The notes beneath the pieces are model-generated. The model saw nothing but the letters and a program-made list of their open reading frames with translations. It searched no databases and was not told the DNA's origin. Shown here piece by piece: positions 1 through 10,610 of a DNA stretch of 64,000 nucleotides. Made by a program: the position numbers and the translations under genes. Origin of the DNA: Sipunculus nudus. Its lineage: Eukaryota > Annelida > Sipuncula > Golfingiida > Sipunculidae. The stretch's first letter is position 1; each line of letters opens with the position of its first letter. The stretch covers positions 46,980,079 through 47,044,078 of the forward strand of contig CM049309.1 of assembly GCA_026874595.1 (NCBI GenBank), read 5' to 3'.

Positions 1-239
1 CACATTTCAGGAGTGCATGTTCAGTGTACAGGCCCTGCATTTTGTATGTCCATAGATGTTGGGATCTTATTCATAGATGTTCGATATTTGGCCTAGTGTT
101 ATAATATTTGAATATTCATCTACATTCGAATTCATGGAGAAGTTTTTCTATTAACTCTCGTGTTAAGAAGAAAGGTTTAATAGTTTTCCTTTTTTATGAG
201 TACTTGTGTAAGCGGGCGCTTCAAAATATCTAAAATGAT
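1..239. other. Flanking DNA, no gene seen
   Basis: AT-rich sequence upstream of the LINE. I see no coding frame with family resemblance and no clear repeat. A target-site duplication of the LINE would be expected here, but no match to the bases after the LINE poly(A) tract was found. Confidence 0.5.
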
Positions 240-778
240 ATATTTAATAGTCTTTACTTTGTAAAAGGGATACATTTAATTTCCATTATCCCGGTCCCAG
301 TTTATATTTATCAAGCCTCAAATTCAATTGTACCATACCTTGGTCTTAAATAAAACAGCCTTCGCATTTGCCAGCTAATAAGTCATTGACAAAAATGTAG
401 TCCAACCGTTTAGCTGTTAAAGGTTGGGACTTCTTCCAAGTGAACATTTTTACCTCAGTATTAAATGTTCTCCATACAGCAGTTAAATTCAATGAATTAA
501 CAAAATTATTAAAACGATAAGTAATTCTTTTAGCATGTGGTTTTCCTGCGATAACATCTAACTCTTGGTCTATTACAGCATTCATATCACCGGCCACAAT
601 TACATTATACATAGAAACATCAATATTTCTCTTTATCGTTCTCTCCAATATTTTGAAAAAAGTACATTTATTATTTTCATCGTTAGGACAATAAACATTA
701 ACCAGAGCGAAATCTTCATCATCAATATTACATGTAATAATCTGTACTCGGCTATTCACGGTATCACTTAAAATCTTA
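240..778 (-). pseudogene. LINE ORF2 endonuclease domain, inverted 5' segment
   Basis: Minus-strand frame resembling the C-terminal half of the apurinic-like (EEP) endonuclease of LINE ORF2. In order it shows an FALVNVYCPND-type strand, a GDMNAVID catalytic motif (GDxN), a WKK segment and KRLDYIFV, then continues past a stop toward positions 300-240 as a GPG-x-WKLNVSLL stretch typical of the linker after the endonuclease. The N-terminal catalytic motifs are missing, as expected from 5' truncation. Open length is 137 codons (346-759). It lies head to head with the RT block, which is what a twin-priming inversion produces. Not functional. Confidence 0.85.
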
Positions 779-2885
779 ATATAAAATTGACTTAATCAAT
801 GACGTGATTGAAGAAACTGAGGTAAAGTATAAAGATATTGTGGGGCACCAGGTACTAAGGGAGCTATGTAACGTAAATATAAAGTTTGCTGTAATTGAAT
901 ATAGTAAAGTTGCAGCACGGAAACGGAAGTCTGAACTATTGGAGTTAGAAAAATTGCTGAACATATATCAAAGTCAACTCGCAATTAATCCCACTGAATA
1001 TGCATTAGTTAAGCGATATGAGGAAACCAAAGTTAAATTTGAAACTTTAGAAACTTAAGAAACTGTTAAAGCTAAAGGCGCATTAGTGAGATCAAGAATG
1101 CGATGGATAGAAGGAGGAGAAAAGCATACTTCTTTTTTCTCTTTTAAGAAAAAAGTAGAGCCAGAATGAAGGTCATAAGTAAACTAAAACTAGATGATGG
1201 TACGGTTCTCCGATCAACAGAGGATATATTATCTGGAATATATAATCATTTTAATATGCTTTATTCAGGTGGAAATACCTGTGAAGATATACATAATTTT
1301 AATGATGGGATAACTATTCCCAAACTTGATTCTGACCAACAAAAGAAGTGTGAGGGTATGTTTGCTGAAGAAGGATGTTGGAAAATGGTGAAAGCAATGA
1401 AAGATAATACAAGTCCTGGATTGGACGGTCTATAAAATTTTATAAACTTTTCTGGGCCAGAATAAAACTCCTGGTTGTAAATTCTTTAAATGAAGCCTTT
1501 AGTAAGGGAAAGATAGCTAGTTCTCGGAGAAAGGCGTGATAAAATTAATACCAAAGAGTGTAGATAAACCTAGAGATAAACTGAATTCTTTTATAGGCCA
1601 ATATCACTCACGTGTTGTGACTATAAAATAGGTGCCGGTGTATTGGCTATGAGATTATAAAATGTTATTTCTGTTCTTGTAAATACCGATCAGACTGCTT
1701 ATATAAAAGGTAGGGTTATGCATTATAATGTACGACAGATTCAAGATATAATTTGGTTTGCGGAAAAAGAAAATATAGAAGCAGCTACCTTAGCAGTCGA
1801 TTATACTCGGGCCTTTGACTGTATTTCTTTAAATTTAATTCTTAAAGCTTTGGAAATGTTTAACTTTGGTCCACAGTTTTCTAGAAGGGTAGAGGTTTTT
1901 ATTACAGGGCGACAGAGTTGCTTTTCTAATGCAGGATGGCACACACAATTGTTTTCAATGGATCGTGGCATTCGGCAAGGGTGTCCACTAAGTGCTCTTC
2001 CGTTTGTTTTGGGGTCTGAAATATTGTAAAATTAGGCAAAGCAATCTAGTGAAGGGGATAAAGCTCCCGTATGGTAACTGTGAATTAAAAATATATCAGT
2101 ATGCTGATGGTATCAATATATTTGTACGCGATGAAGCATCATTACATAATTGTATGGATATTATAGATGAATTTGCAAAGACGTCAGGATTGTGTGTTAA
2201 TACACAGAAAACAATTGTTATGGGGATAGGAGCTTGGGTAGATATTAAAAGACTTGGGCCATACAAATGTGAAAAAAGTATGAAAATATTAGGGATAAAG
2301 TTTTCTAATAATGGCAATGTAGCAGATGTAAAGGACAATTGGATTGATAAGCTGCAAAAAGTTAGGTTGATCATAAATCAATGGAACCATCATTGTTTGA
2401 GCATGGCTGGCAAAATAATTGTATTAAAATCTCTGGTAATTTCACAGCTTACCCACTTATTTATGACTATGAAGGCCCCAGAAGATATGCTTCAACATTT
2501 GAATTCCATAATGTTCAAATTTATTTGGCAATATAAAAGTGAAGGTGTGGAAAAGGTGAAGAGAAAAATTGTAATACAAGATCAGAAAGATGGGTGCCTT
2601 AATATGATAGACGCTAATATTGTAAACCGTGCGTTAATTGCTTCCTGGTCTAAACGTTTGGAAGAGCTGAAAAATAATGAAATCCTTCCTAAATGGGCTA
2701 TATTGCCTATGTGGATGTTCAAAACTTTCGGACATGGGATGATCTTACAATTTAATTGTAAATATAAAGAAATTCATGAGCTATGTGCAGGAGAATAGAA
2801 AAAGCTGCCAGAATTTTATCAAGTTATGGTACAAACGTTATTAGATACAAAACAGCCTGAAAGTAATATATGTCATGATGATGTA
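779..2885 (+). pseudogene. LINE ORF2 reverse transcriptase domain, decayed
   Basis: Plus-strand RT block spread over several frames. It starts with the linker (RSRMRWIEGGEKHTSFF, a LINE hallmark, near 1090-1140, after an in-frame stop at about 1058), then NTSPGLDGL near 1410-1435, RT motif A as LAVDYTRAFDCI near 1780-1830, motif B as RGIRQGCPLSAL near 1965-2000, and motif C as QYADGINIF at about 2097-2120. In motif C the second catalytic aspartate of YADD is replaced by glycine (codon GGT at 2109-2111). The thumb and post-RT region continue to a stop at 2798. Frameshifts near 1150, 1435 and 2000 and several stops show that the copy is dead. Confidence 0.9.
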
Positions 2886-3885
2886 ATCTTAATACTTATA
2901 AAAGGAATTCGGTTCACGTCTGTTCGCAGTGTTCTTTAAAACCGCGTTGTGTACAATATTGTGCCATACATCATTTGAAAGGTTATTATCCCCGGAGTGA
3001 CATAGGCGATATGAAAATAAATAATTTTTAATGTACATATAATTTTGAGTGATTTTTCCGTTTTTTTACCGAGCACAGCCGAACTGCCTTCGGCAATCAC
3101 CGGAATGCGTGCATCGGTGTCACTTAACTTCTAACACTAAGGATTATTGTTCTTATGAATAACGCTTGCTTTCAATGAGGGATGTGACCCACGTGCGTGG
3201 TCAGTAAAAGAGAAAAACACATGATTCTCGCTTTATGAAATGGATAGTTCAACCCAGGAGGATTAATGACAAAACCTAATTCAAGGTCCCGATTTCAGGA
3301 ACAGGGCTGGGGTGGGTTGGGGTTGAGTGGTGGCGGGTGTTTCAGGCCTCAAAAGTTGTCTGTTACGATGAAAGAAAGGTTGCGGTGGTTGAAAATGGGA
3401 TACGGACCCACTGCATGGAGTCCCGCTAGGTCCGCTTCTGCTACTTACGATGTATGCATATTTCTGTTTCCTTCTTCAGGAACAGTTTCCTTGCAACGTA
3501 CATTTAATTAATCTTTCATATGTTCCTCACATCAATTTATTCTTTACACGTCCAACGATAGAAACCAGTCAAATATCAACGAAACACTCTATGCCTCCGC
3601 GTCTCATTCCGGTTCGCAATGTAAACCATCACTGACCAGGTCTTCAAGGTAATCATACCGGGGTACGAGTTTTGCTACGAGCACAGCGCCACAAAATAAC
3701 ACTAAAAAAATATTTGTACATATTGTATTCCGAGAGTATCCCACTAAAAAATCTATATTTTCTTTTAACTTTTATAATAAATAATGAGCCAACATTCAAT
3801 ATCTCTGTAATTATATCTCCAAAACCCCAGTAAAAAGCAGCCCGGTATACCGGGTTTATCAGCTGGTATGAAATAATATGAATAT
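2886..3885. mobile_element. Unidentified insertion of about 1 kb inside the LINE ORF
   Basis: The LINE coding resemblance stops shortly after 2880 and resumes near 3886, so about 1 kb of unrelated DNA sits inside the retrotransposon. It is richer in CG dinucleotides than its surroundings (for example near 3070-3110 and 3590-3620). It contains a short open frame at 3266-3511 with no recognisable family. I could not find convincing terminal inverted repeats or a target duplication, so its class is unknown and both borders are approximate (within about 30 bp). Confidence 0.5.
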
Positions 3886-4550
3886 AACATTTAAAGGAAA
3901 GCCTTTATATTTTAAGGGTTGGATAAGAAGAGGAATCGTTTATGTTGGTCAGATAGTTCATGATCTTAAGCTCTATACTTTACAAGAAATTTAAAGAATG
4001 ATAGGCATTTATGGCGCATTGGACTTTGAATACATGGCTCTTGATAATGCTCTCAGGAAAGTATGTATTACTAAACATATTAGAGATATTAGGTTCGCCT
4101 TTAACTCTAAGGAGGTTAAATATGTGTTGGTTAAACAGTTATATATTGTGCCTAGCTGTCAGCAGATATGGCAAGCAAAATTCCCATCTGTAGACTTTGA
4201 TTGGGAATTTATTTGGACTAAACACTGTCATGCAGTTAAGGAGGCAAGAGTTCAGACTTTAATATTGAAGATTCTTCATAACATTTTTCCAACGGCAAGT
4301 TTGTTTAAAAAAAAAATGAAAATTTATGACGATGATAGATGCAAATATTGTCAGGCGATAGATACTATGGAACACTTTTTTTTATAACTTGTAAGGTTGT
4401 TCAATGTTTGTGGAAGTTAAAAGAAGGAAGGTTTGGTGTGAAGCTCGCTACAGAAGAAATATTGTTTGGTTTAAATCTGGATGAACAGATACAAAAATAC
4501 ATATGCATAGCAAAGCTCTGTATAAGCAAATTTAAGTATGGGTCATACCC
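3886..4550 (+). pseudogene. LINE ORF2 C-terminal region
   Basis: Resumption of the interrupted ORF2. It begins with a GKPLYFKGWIRRGI segment, has a stop near 3993, continues open to 4387, and shows the usual end of such proteins: IWQAKFP, FIWTKHCHAVKEARVQTL, LHNIFPTASLF, and a zinc-finger-like CKYCQ...MEHFF...TC motif. A stop and frameshift at about 4387 separate the last cysteine. About 90 bp of AT-rich sequence and the poly(A) run follow. Confidence 0.85.
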
Positions 4551-4829
4551 AAATTGATTGTTTCTGTTATCGACGGAATGTGGATATAGAAATATGTGTA
4601 ACTGAAAGATCTAACTGTATATAACTATGTTTATAAACTATTTATAAAAAAAAAAAAAAAAAAAAAACTCTAGGCCAATCTAATTCAACCTTTGCAATAG
4701 TTATGGATAATTATTTTTTTTATTTACGTTTTTACTAAAATCGTCTAACTGCAGAGAATTTTGTAACTGCTAGTATTTGAAGATTTTGATGGGGTTCTAC
4801 TTGTTTGTTTCGAAGTTTATGACTTCATT

Positions 4830-5621
4830 GCTTGCCGGAAATCTTACATTTCGGCAAGCATGTAGGTCAGTTCCGTATGTTTGTGTACTCTCTACAAAAC
4901 GCAATTTTGCAGGCCTGGCTTTCAAACTAAAACCATAATCCCAAGCTGCCTTTTGTTTTGGTTAATATAGGTCAAGGTCATGGAAAAACGTCGAAATTTA
5001 TTTTCGTCACAACTTCGTCAATTTTAGTACTTTCTCAACAAACTTGGGCTGATTTTCTTCCTTTGGTTCTTCTTCAGAACCTAGTTTAGTCGTATGGTCT
5101 TAATTTTGTATCACTGTGTCAGTAGTCCTCAATTTCGGCAGTAATCCAAACACTTAAACATTAATTTTTTTTGCAAAATCTCCAAAACATAATCCTTACC
5201 TACGTAAGCTTTAGCTCATTTTGTTCCTCTTGACGTTCTCTATATGCTGATCTAGTCATCTGTTATCTCAGATGTGTCACTCTGTCAGTATGTCTGTCTG
5301 TTTGTCAGTAGTCCTCAATTTTGCGTTTTGCTGTCTTGCACTTAAATATCCATTCTAGAGGCCATATTTTTGCAAGGATCACTTTGTAACTTACACGTAT
5401 GGTATATGGAACGATTTTTGGAACTTGTCTGTGCATTTTATAGAAGTTGAAGTTCAAGGTCATCAAAACACGTTAAAGTTTTATTAACCTTGCCTTTATT
5501 TAACTTTGTCAATATTGCTATCTTTACAATCCATGGCTCATTTTCTTCCTCTTCTCCATTGCTCATTCATTTGACTATTTTTACGGCATTTCCGACAAGC
5601 GCTCGACCTCTGGTCGTCTAG
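4830..5621 (+). mobile_element. Non-autonomous Helentron-like element
   Basis: The 5' end is a near-perfect hairpin (GCTTGCC...GGCAAGC, 4830-4859). An imperfect inverted copy of that end lies near 5586-5601 (CATTTCCGACAAGCGC). The 3' end is a second hairpin (CGACC-TCT-GGTCG, 5604-5616), then CTAG at 5618-5621 and a T. Internal modules carry AAGGTCAAGGTCA-like blocks and two diverged copies of a segment ending in GTAGTCCTCAATTT (about 5130 and 5310). Subterminal inverted repeats, a 3' hairpin, a CTAG terminus and internal repeats are the known layout of Helentron-associated elements (DINE/pearl type). There is no coding capacity. Confidence 0.6.
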
Positions 5622-8188
5622 TTTGTACTTGTACTCGATTCATAAAAAAGACAATGGGGCTTAAGCAGTATTCAGGGTGACAGGAGTGTATATCAGAATG
5701 CTTTTTATAATAAACATCAAATAATTTTTGTTTAGAAACACCAAGAAGAATACTTCATGGTAATCAAGATCAGTTATTTCCATTACAGCTCGGAAAACAT
5801 AATATCATTTCACCATTCCCTTATTTAGTTTTAAAGGATAGGTAACTGGGAGCTCCCTGAAGATCTTGTAAGCCGTCTATAGGTCAAATCGTAATGCTTG
5901 GGTCTGTCATAGAATTAATGCAACTTGTATAAAGAATAATGTTATAATATCAAATAAATACATATAACAGATCAGTCAAAAGAAACATTTATTAGAAAGA
6001 ATAAGAATCTTTTAGATAAAAAAAGTTGGGAAAACAAAACAAAATCTCTTTGACTCTAACCATCATTTAACAGTAACACTTCTGCATGATTACAGTTATA
6101 CACTTTGCATAGAATTTCTTTAACATACTCTGTTCCAGAGCTTGAATCACAATGGACACATGACACAAACCTTAGTGATGGTAATGGTGACTATGACAAT
6201 ATAACAGACAGATAAACAGTAGAGCTTTTGCAAAACCACAGCATCGGGTTGACCGGTCCCTCAACATTTTCCCGCTGTTTACAAGGGATCATAAAGATAT
6301 TTAAAAAAATTCAGTCATGTTTAGACGAATATCAGCTGAGATGGTATTTTAAACATATATATGAAATTGTCTACATTCTTGTGCATGCAAGAGTATTTAA
6401 TTAGTAACAGCTACAAGCTGGAAACAGTTGCATACTACCTAAAATACAAACATGAGACACCTTTGCAACATACATGAAGAACAAAGCACAGAACATACGG
6501 AAATCACAGCTGCACAAGGAAGCATATAAGGCGATCCATAGGTAAATCACAGACTCATGCGTAAGTAAGACATATACAAGGCATCACAATGTTAGTCCTG
6601 TTGGACCAGTTTTCTCACACTATTGAATATAGCTGTTTAATGTGTAAAGTGCACATTAACTTTCTTTTGCGTTAAGATTCTACAGACAGTCTCCTTTAAC
6701 AATTTTTTATCCTATTACACTTACTGTTGAATATTTGTGCTGTTGGGTGAATTTTAGCAAACTTGTGTGGATATACATTTGATTTCTTGTTGTCAGAGGC
6801 ACAATAAATCAACTGCTTGGGTGCAATAACATACATAGATATAAATGTTTTACCAGTGCATTATGGTGAATACTGTGCATAAGCCTGTATAGTGTAATGA
6901 CTCAAAGGAAGCTCCAATAAAACAAAAAACTTGATCAGTCACTACAGATTAGACAAACTGTCATCCTGTGATTATGGGCTTACTATCTGTCTGAGCTCAT
7001 GCAAAAATATTTTTCTTTTAGTCATGATAGCTTACAACTGGAAATCATGAAATTAACACAAACTTCAAATGTTCTTGACAAAACCTGATGAATTGAATAA
7101 TAACTAAATATAATGAATATTCTGATAACAAAACTCTTCATCTTTTATATCTGTCTGCTGCGTTATACAACTTTTTCCCCCTCCTCATTTGACAGCCTAA
7201 GGCAACTTCATTTCTTAAATGGACACTAGATGGCGTTGACAATCAACACTATTCATGTGTACTCCCATACCTCACCTAACTTACCAGAGTTACCCAATAC
7301 TGCATGGTCCTAATCAAAAGAACCTACCTTACATCCAAACATGCACAGAATATTTGTAATGATGAACCTATACTCAAACTGAAAGTTCTGATAAAATTTG
7401 TATCCACTGATAACAAGCACGGTTTTCAACAGCTGCATCACATGCTAGTTGTATTTGTAAGAATATCAATTGCACCTTTAACACGAGTTAGCCGCCTGCA
7501 GCGACGAACCGCCTTGCACCGTTAACAGACGACTGTTTCGTTGCCTCCCCATATAGAGAGATAAGTGGTATTTGAACATGATTTGATCGTATTTTCCGGA
7601 AAAGGCAGTTTTATTATCAGTTTCATGAATGGGGTGACACAAAAATTTCTTCACCATCTCAAAAGTATCTTATGTTAATACGACTGCAACATATTGGCAA
7701 CTGTAAATGAATTTTACCTTAGTTATTGTGTATTTTGGTCCATAAAAACACTGATCGTATTGCTCATAACCAACATGACAGAAGCAGTAAGAAAGTATAT
7801 ATAGCAGCGACCATGCTTTGTGTACTGGTCCTGTTTTATAAGGGCTATAGACATATTCAAGAAATTTATGCAATAAACTTATCTAACAGAATTTTGTCTT
7901 TAAAACATTAATTACCTGAGATAATGATGGGTTTTCTCCCTTTTATAGACACAGATCATACAGAGCTTAAGATTCCTACCCAAGTGCATACATGGAGTGG
8001 TGACTAAAATGTACTCTCAGATATATTAATCATTTTAGACACCCTTGGTGGCTACACACAAGTGTGAAATAAAGGTTGTTGATCAGCTGGTTAAAATAAC
8101 AATAACATGAAAAAAATAATGCAATGATAAACTCTGAATAAAAAGTCATACATCTGATCAAACAGCCCATGTTGCAAGCACCTAATCT
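5622..8188. other. Gene-free stretch downstream of the Tim17-like gene
   Basis: AT-rich sequence without recognisable protein similarity. Short open frames at 7304-7525 and 7670-7911 resemble no family and overlap on both strands, so I treat them as chance. No tandem repeats of note. Part of it could be the 3' untranslated region of the minus-strand gene if the poly(A) signal at 8189 is not used. Confidence 0.5.
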
Positions 8189-8194
8189 TTTATT
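8189..8194 (-). promoter_or_regulatory. Candidate poly(A) signal AATAAA
   Basis: The minus strand reads AATAAA here, about 160 bp after the stop codon of the Tim17-like gene. It is the first canonical signal I found downstream. Such hexamers are common in AT-rich DNA, so use is not shown. Confidence 0.35.
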
Positions 8195-8352
8195 ACTATA
8201 CCCTGTTACCACTGCTGTTTTCCCAAGCTATAACAATCCCAATAGTTTGTCATGGCTGCATTAGCACGCAACTAATCTCAATACATTCACCAACAAATAT
8301 CCAACAGCCTCTTATTTTACTTATTTCATCACAACAACAAGAAGACACTAGT

Positions 8353-8847
8353 TTACTTTTTTGAGCCAAGGCAGTTGTTGTAAACTCCAGCCAATAAACA
8401 GCCCATGCTCAATCCAGCCACTGCACCACTTGTAGGATGACCGCCAGTGAAGTACATGGCACCCGCACCACTAATGGCACCTACGGTGGTCAAGCGGTCA
8501 GTATTTATTTGACCACGGTTGTAACGAAGGCGGTAGCAGCGATCCCATATGCTGTCTTGGGTGCAATCTGGACTCCGTACTTTAAGCCATGTCAGAAACG
8601 GTCCCATCACCAGGCCAAGTAATGCGCCACGGCGACCAAACTTAAGCATAGTGTCTTTGTAATTCTTGTTTCCCCTGAAGAATGCTGTCAAAGGGCCTGC
8701 CACCCCTATACCTAGAATGGAAAAAGCCTCCACTGTTTTGTAAGTGACATGGACGGTCAGTTCAACTGTTGGATGGGGTATGTCTCGCATCTGTTCCTCA
8801 GTCAGGGTGGCCCCTGCCAGATTCAGCACCCAGTAGCGGTTGACCAT
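8353..8847 (-). CDS. Small multipass membrane protein, Tim17-like / DUF1757-like
   Basis: A 164-residue protein from ATG (complement of 8845-8847) to TAA (8353-8355) in one exon. It opens MVNRYWVLNLAG and has four hydrophobic, glycine-rich segments at about residues 41-57, 73-90, 119-135 and 139-156, with small-residue packing such as GAISGAGAM and GAVAGLSMG. This is the four-helix style of Tim17/Tim22/Tim23 and NDUFA11 proteins. Two cysteines (95 and 104) sit in the loop between helices 2 and 3. The wording of the sequence recalls the uncharacterised eukaryotic family DUF1757; that family call is from memory and not searched. I chose this ATG rather than the upstream in-frame one because a splice acceptor (TTTTCCAG) lies 11-13 bp upstream, making the upstream codons intronic. 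A role in a mitochondrial inner membrane is a guess from fold style only. Confidence 0.8.
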   Translation of the reverse strand: MVNRYWVLNLAGATLTEEQMRDIPHPTVELTVHVTYKTVEAFSILGIGVAGPLTAFFRGNKNYKDTMLKFGRRGALLGLVMGPFLTWLKVRSPDCTQDSIWDRCYRLRYNRGQINTDRLTTVGAISGAGAMYFTGGHPTSGAVAGLSMGCLLAGVYNNCLGSKK

Positions 8848-8860
8848 TTTGATTTTCTCT
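8848..8860 (-). other. Splice acceptor and end of 5' leader of the Tim17-like gene
   Basis: The minus strand reads TTTATTTATGTTTTCCAG then AGAAAATCAAA before the ATG. This is a good pyrimidine tract and AG (8860-8859) with about 11 bp of 5' leader in the coding exon. It implies at least one upstream non-coding exon. The candidate partner is the donor at 21253. Confidence 0.65.
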
Positions 8861-9224
8861 GGAAAACATAAATAAAATAACAAAAAATGAAATAATGGAA
8901 TATACAAAAAAAAAACACATTTTTTTAAAGCCAGTGCTATGATCTGATTATTCTTACATGAAATGAAATCATAAAATAATACTTTCATGCCACAGGACAC
9001 TTGTTGGCAGGTTCAAACAAAAATAGAGCATATGATGAAACAAGGCCTATAGGCCTAATGTGACCCTGTGCAATGGTTTAAATACCAGGTATAATGCTTC
9101 AATGCTGGACCAATTCAATTACATATGTAACATATATATGAACAATGCAAGAACTACAAATTTTGTACAAGAACTAATTACAAAAACATCACTGCTGAAA
9201 TACTTGCATGGGTGCACTCAACAA

Positions 9225-9600
9225 AAAAATGAGTGTAGGTGGCGCCATCAGTCTTATATACGAGAAGCTATCCGAGATGTACACATATGCCCTATTTCAG
9301 GTTGATATATCAAACCTTTCCTGAGAAATAAGCAGGGACACACTATGTAAATATTATTGTAGGTGGCACCACCTTTGTTGTATACAACAAAGCTATCCAA
9401 TATGTATTAATATGCAAAATTTCAGGCTGATATATCAAATCCCTCCAGAGAAATACGCAGGCACATACACTGTGCAAAAGTCATTGTAAGTGGCGCCACC
9501 AATTTTGTGAACGAGAAAAACATCAAAGATGCATTGACAGGTCAAAATATCAGGCCAATATATCAAACTTCTCTTGAGTTAGGTACACTGGGCTGACCAA
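9225..9600 (+). repeat. About 125-bp tandem array, ~2.7 units
   Basis: Units begin with GTAGGTGGCGCCAT, GTAGGTGGCACCAC and GTAAGTGGCGCCAC at about 9235, 9359 and 9485, spaced 123-127 bp. Each continues through a GATATATCAAAC segment and an AGAAATA-GCAGG segment. The unit shares the GGTGGCGCCACC-type core with arrays at 35.1-36.2 and 56.0-57.4 kb. It probably belongs to a non-autonomous tandem-repeat element whose ends I could not fix. It lies in the inferred intron of the Tim17-like gene. Confidence 0.75.
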
Positions 9601-9657
9601 GCTAATATGAGGAAGGCAGTTGCCCCAGGTTTAGAACGAATTGCTCCCTGCATCCCC

Positions 9658-9745
9658 TGCATTGAGTGAACTCTTGACCTCTACCTGGCTGCAGTGAGTG
9701 AACTCTTGACCAGTACCTGGCTGCACTGAATGAACTTTTATACCT
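9658..9745 (+). repeat. 32-bp tandem repeat, ~2.7 units
   Basis: Three successive copies beginning TGCATTGAGTG, TGCAGTGAGTG and TGCACTGAATG at 9658, 9690 and 9722, each running through GAACTCTTGACC. The third is diverged and incomplete. Confidence 0.75.
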
Positions 9746-9860
9746 GTTGCATAATCTAATACAATTGGCACATGACAGTCTGCCAAAGCTAAAATAAATC
9801 AAGACTGACCTTAAGCCTTTTGCCAAATCTGAAATAGCTGGCAGTCTGCCATGCTATTTA

Positions 9861-9900
9861 TAGATACAGACACAATCTTGGCCTTTTGGTAAATCTGTTT
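9861..9900 (+). repeat. 40-bp block shared with 57381-57420
   Basis: Matches 37 of 40 bases with 57381-57420, where it forms part of the 3' region of a tandem-repeat element. A weaker internal echo lies near 9809-9833. This suggests that the 9.2-9.9 kb array belongs to the same element lineage. Confidence 0.7.
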
Positions 9901-10169
9901 ACATATACTGAAAGACTTTGGATACAATGCCTTTTTTCAAGCTGACCTATCCATAAGATTGTTTTATCAAAATGAGGCCTTGGCCTCAAGACCAACTTAA
10001 GCTTTCTATGAAACTACCAAAAATAAATGAACCCAACCAATTCTATATAATTAAAAAAAACCCTATCCTAGAATATTGTGAAAAATTAAACAGTTCAGCT
10101 TGACAGTTTTATCATAAAATATTTTAAAGCTGGAAGAGGCTAAAAGTACAAGGTTTCTGACTGTAAAAA

Positions 10170-10610
10170 ATAGGTCGGTGTAGCTTGCACCACAAAAACT
10201 GCAATTTCAAATACAAGTCATGTGAACAACATCTGCTCAAAACTTGGTGATGCTAGCTCTGGTTGATACTGAGATTGTTATGTCATGAAGCTGAAATAGC
10301 CAAATGATTAAGTTCATATTCCTGTAATTCCGCCATAATTCATCAAACAAAAACTATTTTAGCAAACTTGAGAGAGCTTTTCTCTGGAATTATTTAATAT
10401 TGAACAATTTGGTTGAATGATTTCAGATGAGAAGATTTTCAAATTTTTTTTTTTAGCTTTTTCCCTGTAAAATGTTAATTAATGCATGTGGCACCACAAA
10501 ATGTCAATCCCACAACATTTGATATGTGACAGATTTTTTCATACAATTTGGGGATGCTAGCTCTAGCTTTTTCTGAGAAATTAGGTGTCACCTGACACAC
10601 CATCACATAA
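10170..10610 (+). repeat. Two diverged copies of a ~302-bp unit
   Basis: Segments with GCACCACAAAA (about 10190 and 10490) followed by ACTTGGTGATGCTAGCTCT or TTTGGGGATGCTAGCTCT recur about 302 bp apart. They are diverged but colinear. They look like remains of another tandem-repeat element of the gene-free intron. Confidence 0.5.

Larger units (their letters stand above)
240..4667 (+). mobile_element. Degenerate L1/Tx1-like LINE with inverted 5' part and nested insertion
   Basis: One broken non-LTR retrotransposon. Three blocks belong together: an endonuclease block on the minus strand (about 240-778), a reverse transcriptase block on the plus strand (about 779-2885), and the ORF2 C-terminal block on the plus strand (about 3886-4550). 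A 22-base poly(A) run at 4646-4667 marks the 3' end. The minus block ends in residues reading SLLQSKDY and the plus block begins with IDLIND, which are consecutive in related ORF2 proteins. The inversion breakpoint therefore falls inside one original reading frame. The copy is 5'-truncated and carries stops and frameshifts. Placement in the L1/Tx1 group rests on the RT motif style and is inference. Confidence 0.85.

Noticed and set aside
3266-3511. Coding gene inside the insertion in the LINE
   Set aside because: 81 codons, no recognisable domain, in a CG-richer insert of unknown nature.
8848-9000. N-terminal extension of the Tim17-like protein from an upstream in-frame ATG (51 extra residues)
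   Set aside because: A clear splice acceptor lies between that ATG and the chosen start, and the extension is intron-like, T-rich on the coding strand.
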